NCBI RefSeq assembly: GCF_001466725.1
Contig: NZ_CP013650.1
Coordinates: forward strand, 3,658,001 to 3,722,000
Length of the DNA stretch: 64,000 nucleotides
Reading direction: 5' to 3'
From: Lacimicrobium alkaliphilum
GTDB taxonomy: Bacteria; Pseudomonadota; Gammaproteobacteria; Enterobacterales; Alteromonadaceae
Of this stretch, positions 25,096 through 33,500 are shown piece by piece. The first letter of the stretch is position 1. Each line of letters starts with the position of its first letter. The notes beneath the pieces are model-generated. The model ran no database searches, had not been told where the DNA came from, and saw only the letters and a list, made by a program, of their open reading frames with translations. Position numbers and translations under genes: made by a program.

Positions 25096-25327
25096 ATAAG
25101 GGCAGGTTAATGCAGAATGGTTTGTACTGTTATTGTCGCAATATAGAGGTCAACCTGAAGCCGGGCACGACTGAGCCTGAGGTAACATCAGGGTTTACAG
25201 GATCCATCTTTATCCGGATTGCAGGCCATTCAAACCTGCAGCTCCAGGCAGATCGCAACAAAGCATACAGGCGACAATTGAACAAATTTGCTTTAACCTT
25301 CGCGCTATCGATCTTTGTTCACAAGGC

Positions 25328-26419
25328 ATGACTATGATGTTTCGCACGCTTATCGGCACCACCCTATTCCTTCTTATCAGCCTGAACTGCCACGCAGGCA
25401 GCTCACAAAGCCGCGCGGCTCATGCCCTTACCCTAAATGAGGCCAATAAACTGGTTAGCCTGCCATTACATTGCGTTGAAACACCCTACCCCTATAAAAC
25501 CGGTGTGGTACTGGGCAGCGCTGAAGATTTACAGGAACCCTCTGTACATCACCCAATCTTTTACGGCTGCTTTGACTGGCACAGTGCTGCACATGGTTAC
25601 TGGTCGCTGGTAACCTTACTGCGTCAGTTCCCGGATTTAGAGGGGGAGGACGAGGTCAAAGCCCTACTTAAGCGTAATTTAACCGCCGACAAAGTAGCCG
25701 GTGAAGTGGCCTTTTTCAGCAAAGACATCAATGCCTCATTCGAACGCACTTATGGCTGGGCCTGGTTGCTGAAGCTCTCTGATGAGCTGCACGCCTGGCA
25801 GGATCCCATGGCACAACAACTGGCCACAAACCTGCAGCCGCTGGCCGATCTTATCGTTAAGCGCTATCTGGATTTCCTTCCGCGGCTGCTCTACCCCATT
25901 CGTGTTGGCGAGCACACTAATATCGCCTTCGGTTTAAGTTTTGCCTATGACTACGCCGTGAATCGCCAACACACTGAGTTACAACAGCTCATTACTGAAC
26001 GTGCAAAAAGCTATTTTTTACAGGATAAAAACTGCCCCATAAGCTGGGAGCCCAGTGGCTACGATTTTATCTCGCCCTGTCTGGAAGAAGTGGGCCTGAT
26101 GCAGCGCATTCTGCCCGAAGATCAGTTCCTGCCCTGGTTAGAGAGTTTTATGCCGCAACTGGCCGACCCGGACTATCAGTTAGCAGTAGGGAGCGTCAGC
26201 GACCGCACCGATGGCAAGCTGGTGCATCTGGATGGTTTAAATTTCAGCCGTGCATGGAATCTCTATGCCCTGGCAGGGCAGTATCCGAAGTATCACCATT
26301 TAAACGCGCTGGCGGATAAACATATGGCCCATTCCTACCCCAACCTCATAGGCGACAGCTATGAAGGCAGCCACTGGTTAGGCAGCTTTGCTATTCATGC
26401 CTTAAACAGCGCCAGATAA
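25328..26419 (+). CDS. DUF2891 exported protein
   Basis: A 363-residue protein with a signal peptide (about residues 1-22, cleaved near CHAGS). The family's features are plain: HHPIFYGCFDWHSAAHGYW (about residues 75-93), TYGWAWLLKL (about 139-148), GEHTNIAFGLSF (about 197-208) and YEGSHWLGSFA (about 346-356). DUF2891 proteins have an alpha/alpha barrel look and conserved His/Trp, hinting at carbohydrate binding or hydrolysis, but no member has a known function that I can cite. The ATG at 25328 and one three codons later are both possible. It is a single-gene unit. Confidence 0.82.
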   Translation: MTMMFRTLIGTTLFLLISLNCHAGSSQSRAAHALTLNEANKLVSLPLHCVETPYPYKTGVVLGSAEDLQEPSVHHPIFYGCFDWHSAAHGYWSLVTLLRQFPDLEGEDEVKALLKRNLTADKVAGEVAFFSKDINASFERTYGWAWLLKLSDELHAWQDPMAQQLATNLQPLADLIVKRYLDFLPRLLYPIRVGEHTNIAFGLSFAYDYAVNRQHTELQQLITERAKSYFLQDKNCPISWEPSGYDFISPCLEEVGLMQRILPEDQFLPWLESFMPQLADPDYQLAVGSVSDRTDGKLVHLDGLNFSRAWNLYALAGQYPKYHHLNALADKHMAHSYPNLIGDSYEGSHWLGSFAIHALNSAR

Positions 26420-26435
26420 TAGCGCTGTTTAAGGC
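26399..26435. terminator. perfect 14-bp hairpin between convergent genes
   Basis: GCCTTAAACAGCGC and GCGCTGTTTAAGGC form a perfect 14-bp stem around a 9-base loop that contains the stop codon of the DUF2891 gene. There is no T tract, so it may block readthrough or protect the RNA end rather than act as a classic intrinsic terminator. Confidence 0.55.
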
Positions 26436-26469
26436 AGCGCTGACCGCCAACGGGCCCCGAACCAGTTGG

Positions 26470-27381
26470 CTAAAGATCAGATCGTTTTAACTGCACCTGC
26501 AATGCCTCAACATGAGCGTGATAGTCGTCTGGCCGTGATTTTTTAAACTTCTCCAGATTTATCAGCTTCCATTTCACCGATGGATAATGCGAAAAGTCGT
26601 ATATCGACCATTTCGGCTCCAGCCGGTTCACACTTAGCAGAAACTCCTTATCTGTATCATTCAGGCTTTCATTGACGAGCCGAATAAGCTGACTTCTGGC
26701 CGCCTCCATGTCCTCATAGGTAAAGGGCCGATCTGACATGCCGTTAAACTGATTATCAAAAGCCACGCGTTGATCAATATGGTTTGGGCTGAGCATTTCA
26801 TGGGTTGGCCGATTGCTACAGATAAGGGCATAGATAACCCCTTCTTTTATCTCAGTTGAATAGCTGTGCTCTTGAAGCAGTAAGTGAACATCGAACAGGT
26901 CTCTGGGGTGCTGCCTGTCCAATGCCGCACAAATCTTACCCCCGTATAGCTGGGATAAGGGAACAACCTGTATATCGCAGAATGCATCAAAGTACTCCTG
27001 TGCAGCATCACACAATGGTTGCACTGGGGCCGTGCCTCCAAGCACGCCCCGGCCAATCATATTGACTTCTATTTTGACCAGCACATCGCCATCCTCAACC
27101 ATGAGTTTGCACACGTCCGTTTTGTGCGTGATCCTAATCGTTGGCCTCAAAGCAGTGATGTTGGCCTGTATTCTGGCAAGGGCATCATTGATTGCGCTGA
27201 TGCTTTCGTCCCTGTCCTGAATGGGTATATAGGTCAAGTCGATATCCACGGATAACCTTGGCATATCCAGCACAAATAAATTGATGGCTGTACCGCCGTG
27301 TAGTGCGAAGCACTTTTCCTTCGCCACTTCGGGAATCACGTTTAGTAGCAGATTCACCTGCCGTAGATATTGTTCTCTCAT
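26470..27381 (-). CDS. abiEii: AbiEii nucleotidyltransferase toxin (type IV TA)
   Basis: A 303-residue AbiEii/AbiGii-family nucleotidyltransferase. The DNA polymerase beta-like active site is visible: LHGGTAINLF (about residues 27-36) and LSVDIDLTYIP (about 42-52, catalytic Asp pair), then VKIEVNMI (about 120). In known AbiE systems this enzyme is a toxin that gives abortive phage defence by modifying tRNA or a similar target; the AbiEi partner represses the operon and neutralises it. Its start overlaps abiEi by 4 bases, as usual in these pairs. Confidence 0.92.
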   Translation of the reverse strand: MREQYLRQVNLLLNVIPEVAKEKCFALHGGTAINLFVLDMPRLSVDIDLTYIPIQDRDESISAINDALARIQANITALRPTIRITHKTDVCKLMVEDGDVLVKIEVNMIGRGVLGGTAPVQPLCDAAQEYFDAFCDIQVVPLSQLYGGKICAALDRQHPRDLFDVHLLLQEHSYSTEIKEGVIYALICSNRPTHEMLSPNHIDQRVAFDNQFNGMSDRPFTYEDMEAARSQLIRLVNESLNDTDKEFLLSVNRLEPKWSIYDFSHYPSVKWKLINLEKFKKSRPDDYHAHVEALQVQLKRSDL

Positions 27382-28148
27382 GTATGTGCTTCGAGCGTCT
27401 TGGGTACAGTGATCTGATATTTAGGGATATAGACGCCATCAGGCTCTATCTGGCGTTTACCTTTGCCTAAATCGATGGAATCCAGGTTGAGATAGTTAAC
27501 CCAACTGTGTCCGGCTTTTTCAGCCATGTACAGAAACAAGCGTTTCACTTTCACAGAGGTACAGGCTTCCAGTAGCGTCTGTACAGACTTGGGGCGTAAG
27601 TTGTTTAACCCTTCCATCAGTTCAAACACTTCCAGTAATGGCTGGCTTTCCGGTGCCAGATACAAGCACTCCATTACCGCTCTGGCAGGACTTGATAGCT
27701 TTATCTGAAAGTCCTTGTAGCTGTATTCCGTCAGACCCAGCTCTGCTGGTAAAAAGGAAGATGACTGATACTCCACTTTAAGTTTCCAATCATGTTTTTT
27801 AAACCATGATGGAAGCTGTTCAGCTTGGAAGCCAAACAGCTGACAGCGCTGCATTGATAAGTCCAGATAATGTGACTTACCCAACAGCGACAACGCTGTT
27901 TTTGCCCCCGGATGTATGGAGAGACCTAGCTGGGTTTGCAGGGTATAGATACCCCCTAGCGCATCAACGGCATCGCCGCTTCTGACCAATGCGCCTCTTT
28001 CAAGCTGGGTAAACCAGTTGCTTTTACGATAGCGCTTTTGCAGCTCAGGGCTATAGCCTTGCTCTGTCAGCCACGCAGAGGTCAGCACAACGCCACGTGG
28101 CGTTATTGACATCAACTGGTTTATTTTACTTTTACTTTCGGTACTCAT
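27378..28148 (-). CDS. abiEi: AbiEi antitoxin and repressor (type IV TA)
   Basis: A 256-residue AbiEi-type protein. An N-terminal winged-helix segment (about 8-75; TPRGVVLTSAWLTEQGYSP) is followed by the AbiEi antitoxin domain (about 75-240), including SSPARAVMECLYL near residue 153. AbiEi proteins bind inverted repeats in their own promoter. Two copies of GGTACTnnnAGTAYC are present upstream, one over the start codon. The pair is a likely phage-defence or stability module at the edge of an accessory segment. Confidence 0.9.
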   Translation of the reverse strand: MSTESKSKINQLMSITPRGVVLTSAWLTEQGYSPELQKRYRKSNWFTQLERGALVRSGDAVDALGGIYTLQTQLGLSIHPGAKTALSLLGKSHYLDLSMQRCQLFGFQAEQLPSWFKKHDWKLKVEYQSSSFLPAELGLTEYSYKDFQIKLSSPARAVMECLYLAPESQPLLEVFELMEGLNNLRPKSVQTLLEACTSVKVKRLFLYMAEKAGHSWVNYLNLDSIDLGKGKRQIEPDGVYIPKYQITVPKTLEAHT

Positions 28149-28226
28149 AGTATCAATTTAGTACCATTTTTAAACTTCGACAACTGAATAGTTTATAATT
28201 TTCATAAAAACGGTACTTACAGTACC
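28140..28226. promoter_or_regulatory. paired AbiEi operators
   Basis: GGTACTCATAGTATC (28140-28154, covering the abiEi start codon) and GGTACTTACAGTACC (28212-28226, an almost perfect palindrome) share the form GGTACTnnnAGTAYC and lie 72 bp apart, flanking an AT-rich promoter stretch. Characterised AbiEi proteins bind two inverted repeats cooperatively to repress the operon, which fits this layout. Confidence 0.7.
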
Positions 28227-28490
28227 CATATAAAAACAATTATAAACCAAATGTGTTGTTAAGAGTTCGGCTTATTTATTGGATGATTACAGAGATGAGC
28301 AACCTTAGGTTCTTCACTGCCGGGTGAGATATGGCGGCGCTGCACCGAAATGCCCGGCCCGCTGACACGGACTGATCGCTTCTACCGGTAAGGACTGACC
28401 ACCGTGCTGGGAGAACTGACCATTAATAGCCAACTTTAGTAAGAAAGTGCCTGGTCTCATTTCACCGCCAGACTAGCCAGACACGCAGGA
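28227..28490. other. gap without a convincing gene
   Basis: Together with the abiE promoter this gap is about 340 bases. A 48-codon minus-strand frame (28314-28460, starting MRPGTFLLKLAING) is open but has no clear ribosome site or family resemblance. It could be a remnant of a lost gene at the boundary of the accessory segment. I see no RNA gene or mobile-element end. Confidence 0.4.
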
Positions 28491-28754
28491 TTACTTTGTC
28501 AGATCCAGGCTGCTGACAAAGCGTTTATGGGGTGTGTAAATTTTGGCGGGATGGCCTGTTTGGGCGATAAGGCCAATGGACCTCAATACTCCAACATCAC
28601 TGTGCACGTTCTTATAATTTCTTCCCAACAGCGAAGCCAATTGTTTGATGGTTATGCCCTGTTCGTATTTGGCCAGGGTGCGCAATAGTTGATATCGCTT
28701 AACGGATAAAGCACTAAGCAGAGTCTCCAGGTTCTCATAGGGTTGGGGCTGCAT
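28491..28754 (-). CDS. small winged-helix DNA-binding protein (HVO_A0114-like)
   Basis: An 87-residue winged-helix protein: LSVKRYQLLRTLAKYEQGITIKQ forms the first helices, LASLLGRNYKNVHSDVGVL the recognition helix, and GLIAQTGHPAKIYTPHK the wing. It resembles the HVO_A0114-type MarR-like regulators, some of which pair with small toxins. No partner gene adjoins it: upstream is a membrane protein ending 54 bases away, downstream an apparently empty gap. It may be an orphan antitoxin or a simple regulator. Confidence 0.7.
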   Translation of the reverse strand: MQPQPYENLETLLSALSVKRYQLLRTLAKYEQGITIKQLASLLGRNYKNVHSDVGVLRSIGLIAQTGHPAKIYTPHKRFVSSLDLTK

Positions 28755-28808
28755 CTGAACTCCAAAAAATCTAGGGGGACACGATAACCTAGTATACGGT
28801 CAAATCAC

Positions 28809-29651
28809 TCAGTCAGTGGACTTATGTGCACAATCCTGCACGGGCCTTTCAACTTTATCCTTGGCAACAGCCATCTGATAGAACTCCTTTGGCATAGTCA
28901 TCGTCACGGGACCGCATTGAGTCAGTAGACCCAGGTAGCTTTGGTGTTTCAGGATAAGCCTGCCTACTTGATGCCCAGGTAAATCCGGGTTACCTATATG
29001 AGTTGTGGCCACACGAACACACTCATCCCAGTAATCATCTTCGTCGGCACAGAGTGATTCTTCATACCATGCTAGCCGCTTTTCGGCAATATCATTTCCA
29101 TGCTTCATACCTATCAACGGGAAATATACCCAGATCATAATAAACAGGGGCACACAGAAAATTACAATCAGGGCAAAGTACGAAACCACAAAGGCCCACA
29201 GGGATTGTTCTGCATTAAAAAACCACCTTATTGTGTCAAACGTCCTTGGGTAACTTCTCCGAATCTCAGCCAGTGTACGGAGCGTCCCAAAGGACTTCTT
29301 CTTGAAAAGTGATTTCCTGGGCTTATTTTCTGCTGTCGCAGCCATCCACATCCTGGCAATAACATAAATTGTGAGCAACATGATGGACATACTTCCCAAG
29401 CCAAGCTTCGTCCACCAATGTACAGTGGTGACGCCGAATTCCCGACTGGCTGCGTAAGTCCACATCAACGCATCCTCCCACTCAATGGGAAAGAAACCAT
29501 ACTCAAAGCCGAATCTATTGATATACCCCTGATAGAACGCCAATCCGTAGATGTACAGTGCATTGGTGGCCAGGCCAGAGCCCAAAGCAACCAGTAAAAT
29601 CTTTTTGAGAATTTCTCTTAAAGTGTTGGGCATCGTATCCATATTTGCCAT
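28809..29651 (-). CDS. hypothetical four-helix membrane protein
   Basis: About 280 residues from ATG 29651 (MANMDTMPN...); the longer in-frame start at 29708 adds 19 residues with no better support. Four hydrophobic segments (about residues 15-40, 75-100, 155-185 and one weaker) suggest an integral membrane protein with a cytosolic C-terminal domain (about 190-280). I recognise no family. It sits in a stretch of unrelated hypothetical genes between the AbiE pair and the RHS gene, so it may belong to accessory DNA. Confidence 0.6.
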   Translation of the reverse strand: MANMDTMPNTLREILKKILLVALGSGLATNALYIYGLAFYQGYINRFGFEYGFFPIEWEDALMWTYAASREFGVTTVHWWTKLGLGSMSIMLLTIYVIARMWMAATAENKPRKSLFKKKSFGTLRTLAEIRRSYPRTFDTIRWFFNAEQSLWAFVVSYFALIVIFCVPLFIMIWVYFPLIGMKHGNDIAEKRLAWYEESLCADEDDYWDECVRVATTHIGNPDLPGHQVGRLILKHQSYLGLLTQCGPVTMTMPKEFYQMAVAKDKVERPVQDCAHKSTD

Positions 29652-29774
29652 ACATATTTTTCTTGTATCGGTTGGCATAACACAAGCCGCGCACAGGAAT
29701 GCAGACAAGGTTATCCAAAGGGGATGAAATACTGGTGCCGTGCGGCATCAGCAACCACTTTCATTATCGGAATA

Positions 29775-30116
29775 TCAGTTTTGGTTCTTCTTCTCTTTAC
29801 GGGCTTTGATTTTGAGCACTGCACTGGTGTCGTTGCGGGACAGGCATTCTTTGTCGTGGCCGTTTTTGAAGGTGAGTTCTACCGGCTGGTTTTGCTGCTT
29901 GGCGCGCTGGGCGATGGCCATTTTGGTGGGCAGATCTTCATCACCGACAAAGCCCAGCACCTGCCAGTTCTGGCCTTCCAGCTGGATAAAGGTTTTCTCT
30001 TCGGTTGGATACAACATCTGCACCTTCGCATCCGGGCATTTGACGTTGGCTTGGGCGAAGGTTGGTAACAGAAATACCATTACTGCTGCCAAGATTAAAA
30101 TTAACTTTTTCATCAT
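29775..30116 (-). CDS. small exported protein, hypothetical
   Basis: A 113-residue protein with a clean signal peptide (cleavage near FAQA, residue 23). The mature part of about 90 residues has two cysteines (KCPDAK, KECLSR) that could form a disulfide, and a strongly basic C-terminus (KIKARKEKKNQN). Family not recognised. Periplasmic location and closeness to an RHS-type toxin gene make an immunity or accessory role conceivable, but nothing in the sequence shows this. Confidence 0.6.
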   Translation of the reverse strand: MMKKLILILAAVMVFLLPTFAQANVKCPDAKVQMLYPTEEKTFIQLEGQNWQVLGFVGDEDLPTKMAIAQRAKQQNQPVELTFKNGHDKECLSRNDTSAVLKIKARKEKKNQN

Positions 30117-30143
30117 ATGTTCCGTTTAATATATCCTGTCCAA

Positions 30144-30569
30144 TTACTTAATTTGGATCTGACCCTTTTTATTACACTTATGCTTTCTAGAAACCCCAAT
30201 ATAAACCCCTATATCACACAAAAAATAGACATCCTTTTTAGCAAGATAACTCCTAAACTCACCTTTCCACTGTAGTTCAGACCAAGGTATATAAAGATTT
30301 TTCAACCAAAAATTAAAAATAGTTGGTTTTATGTAAATACCTTTCTCATTAGAATGCACATACATCCCATTAATATAGTTTTTCGATTTCCCCTCATCCC
30401 AATAGTAAAAAATTTCAGTCTCACCACCTACAGCCTTTTCATCACTATTGTCATGATAGTGGCGCTTCAACTTTTTCAGAATCGGATCTTTCGACTCGGA
30501 AAAATATGTTTTAACTATGATAAAAACAATCAAGGAAAGAACAAAAATTAAAAACAATGACTCTACCAC
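30144..30569 (-). CDS. small membrane-anchored protein, candidate RHS immunity protein
   Basis: About 141 residues from GTG 30569, preferred over the GTG at 30584 because GGAGG lies at 30582-30578, well spaced before 30569. One N-terminal transmembrane helix (LFLIFVLSLIVFIIVKTYF) is followed by a polar domain with aromatic residues (FYYWDEGK, IPWSELQWKGEF). The gene is visibly AT-rich, unlike its neighbours, and overlaps the last 7 bases of the RHS gene, as many immunity genes do. I recognise no family. Position, size and base composition support, but do not prove, an immunity role against the RHS tail. Confidence 0.6.
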   Translation of the reverse strand: MVESLFLIFVLSLIVFIIVKTYFSESKDPILKKLKRHYHDNSDEKAVGGETEIFYYWDEGKSKNYINGMYVHSNEKGIYIKPTIFNFWLKNLYIPWSELQWKGEFRSYLAKKDVYFLCDIGVYIGVSRKHKCNKKGQIQIK

Positions 30570-33500
30570 AATTCTTTCCTCCACGTTTCCATCCCGTTTC
30601 CTTCAGTAAGGGAAAGGCCATTTGCACCGTGACCATATCCAAATTCAAGTATTGGAAATCTTCCATATTCGAGAGAAGGTACACTTGATCCTCGAACCCC
30701 CGGATATTCATTTATCATCTTCACTTTTGGAAGTGTTGCTGAACCTGAGTATTTCCCATATTTTCCAGAGACAGAAGTACCAAACCCTTTCAAATCATCC
30801 ACGGTGTTATTCAAACCTACTGAGATACGGATGAAGCTAATCCCCCCACTACCCGGTAGTTGCCCCCCAACTTCTGGAGTAATTATGTTGACAACATCCC
30901 CATTTGTTCCTAGAGCGAACGTATTTGAACCTCCAGCAGTTCCTCCTCTTCTACCATAAGAAGCACCGAAGGTAATACCAATGAACGCACCTTCCCAGTT
31001 CTTAAATCCGTCGTATATCTGAAATAGCTGATCCCTAACATCGCCATCCAACACTCTATTCCAAAAGTATCCCGCAAATGAATCTTCGTCTGATTTTGGA
31101 AAAGACGGTAGGTGGGAACCTATATTGCCCAAAGCAGATTCAACAAAACTTGAAAACCCTTCCACGAAAGAGCCAAATGAATTATTGTCTACTTGACTGA
31201 CAGTTGCTTGCCCCATCAGATCCATGGTTTTTCCACTTTTCATTGTCGCAGAGGCTGCATTAATCTGCGCTCCATTACCTAATTTGCTATTAACGAAATC
31301 AGCAACATGACTCTTAAAATCACTGTGCTTACTGTTAAGAGATTTCGTGCTTGTGTCTCCAGAACTAGAGTCCGTAACTTCAACATCTACACACTTCTTG
31401 AGGCGCGTACCAGTCTCAGCCGAACAGTAACCACTGGGATCAGTCCCAGCTAACGGGTTATTCATAATATACGAGTAAGGGTTAATACTCTGGCTGTTGC
31501 CGGGGCTTTGAATTACGGGGTCCACAGACAGGAACCGTCCGACCTTGTAATCGTACACCCGACCGTTCATATGAATGAGTTCGGCTTCATCCAGGTGTTC
31601 GTGACCGGTAAAGCCACGTCGGCTTTCACTGTCTGGCAGGCGGACCAGGCTTTGTTCACTCCAGTCACCGCCCCTCGGTGCGCCAAAGGCGTCGAAGTGC
31701 CGTCTGGCGACCACCTGGCCGTTATGGTCGGTGAGCGTGGTGGCACTGCCGAGTCGGTCTCTGTGGGTAAAGCGAATGGATTTATCTGTATCACTGAGTT
31801 TGATAATGGCCACATCGCTGATATAGACGGCCTGGGTGGTGCTGCCACCCTGGCTTTCCACCTCATAGTGTTTATCAATATACCAGGTGGTGGTAGTGGT
31901 GCCGCCTGTGGTTCTGACCTGTTTAACCCTTGAGAGGTCAGCGCCGTAGCTGAGGCTCACCGAGCCGTTTTTATTGATTTGCACCGGCTTATTAAACACA
32001 TTGTAGGCAATTCCCGTACTGCCATTTCTGGTGGTCAGGTTGCCTTTTTGGTCATAGCCGAAGCTGACGCTGCCGCCGCCTTTTAAGGCAATACTTTTGA
32101 TTTTGTTATTGCCGGTATTGTACTGATAAGCACTTGTGCTGTTGGTGGAGTAATCGGATTTATATCTGATATTGCCCACTGCATCATAGCCATAGTCCAC
32201 ATCGAAGCTGATACCTGTGCCGGTGGTGCTGGCATGGGTTAAGCGCTGCAGCTCATCGTAGGTGAAGCTTTCAGTGCGGTTCAGTTCACTTATCAGGCTT
32301 TGCTGCTCTTTCAGGTTACCGTAGCTGTCATAATGGCTGTAGTTCAGGTACTGGATTAATCCACCGCTATCGACCTGGCTGTAGAGCATCTGCCCGGTTT
32401 TGGCGCTGTACTGGTTAGTACTTTCAACCTGGCCGCTGTTATCGCCTATCAGGGCATGGGTGATATTGCCCCAGTGGTCCTGAGCAGTAATCTGGCGGTA
32501 GCTGTAACCACTTTGGGCGTTGTATTCACGGCTCAGGTAACCCGTGCTGTTGTATTCGTAACCTAATGTCAGGTTATTGGGGTACACCAGGGCTTTAGGT
32601 TTACCGCTGTTACCATCGTACTGAGTTTGGGTGGTATAGCTCTGGCCATCAATGGTTACTCTGGTGTGAGTAATACGTGCCGCATAGTCATACTGGTAGG
32701 TCTTGCTGGAGCCGTTTTCACTTTCACTACACAGCAGGCCGTCACGGCAACCGCTTTGCGCACTGTCCCAGGTAAAGGTTGCGGTGCTGCCATCGGCGAT
32801 GCGCTGTGTAACCCGGCCGGCCTGGTCCATGTCGTAGAAAATGGACTTCGTGTTGGCATCCAGTTCTTTTTCCAGCTCGCCAAAGTCATTGTAGGTAAAG
32901 TCGGTTCGCCCCTGATTGGGGTCGATGACCCAGCGTTTTCTGCCCAGCGCATCGTAGTTAGCCGTAATACTATTGTTATTGGCATCCTTTATCAGAATCG
33001 GATTGCCGCCGGCATCATACAGATACTGGGTGGTGCCGTTTAAGGCATCCACGGTTTCGATTAGTTGCTCCAGGCTGTTATAGGTGCGGCTCATGGTGAG
33101 ATAAGCCCCATCCTGCGGCTGGGTGTTGATGGTAGTTTCCAGTCCGCTATAGCTGTAGGTGGTGGTTAAGTCACTGTGGGTGCCGGTGGTGACTTTTTTA
33201 CCGGTGCGCCCCAGCACATCGAATTCACTGTAACGGGTTTCGCCTTTACCACTGGCGCTATAAGGCTGACTTTCTGAGGTTTTCAGGCCACGGGCATTAA
33301 ATGCCACATCCTGTTTTACCCAACTGCCGTCAAAGCCCTGGGTGCGGCTGTGTACGGTGCGCCCGAGCAGGTCTTTGTGCTCCTCACTCTCGGGGCTGCC
33401 CGCCTGGCGGCTGACCACTTTCATAATGGCGTGGTTGCCACTGGCATTCTGGTAGCCAAGGTACTGCGCCGGTTGGCCGGTCACATTGATTTCAACCGGC

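Noticed and set aside
24978..25331. 117-codon plus-strand ORF before the DUF2891 gene
   Set aside because: It overlaps the CsbD-like promoter and operator 9, has no ribosome site or family, and overlaps the DUF2891 start.
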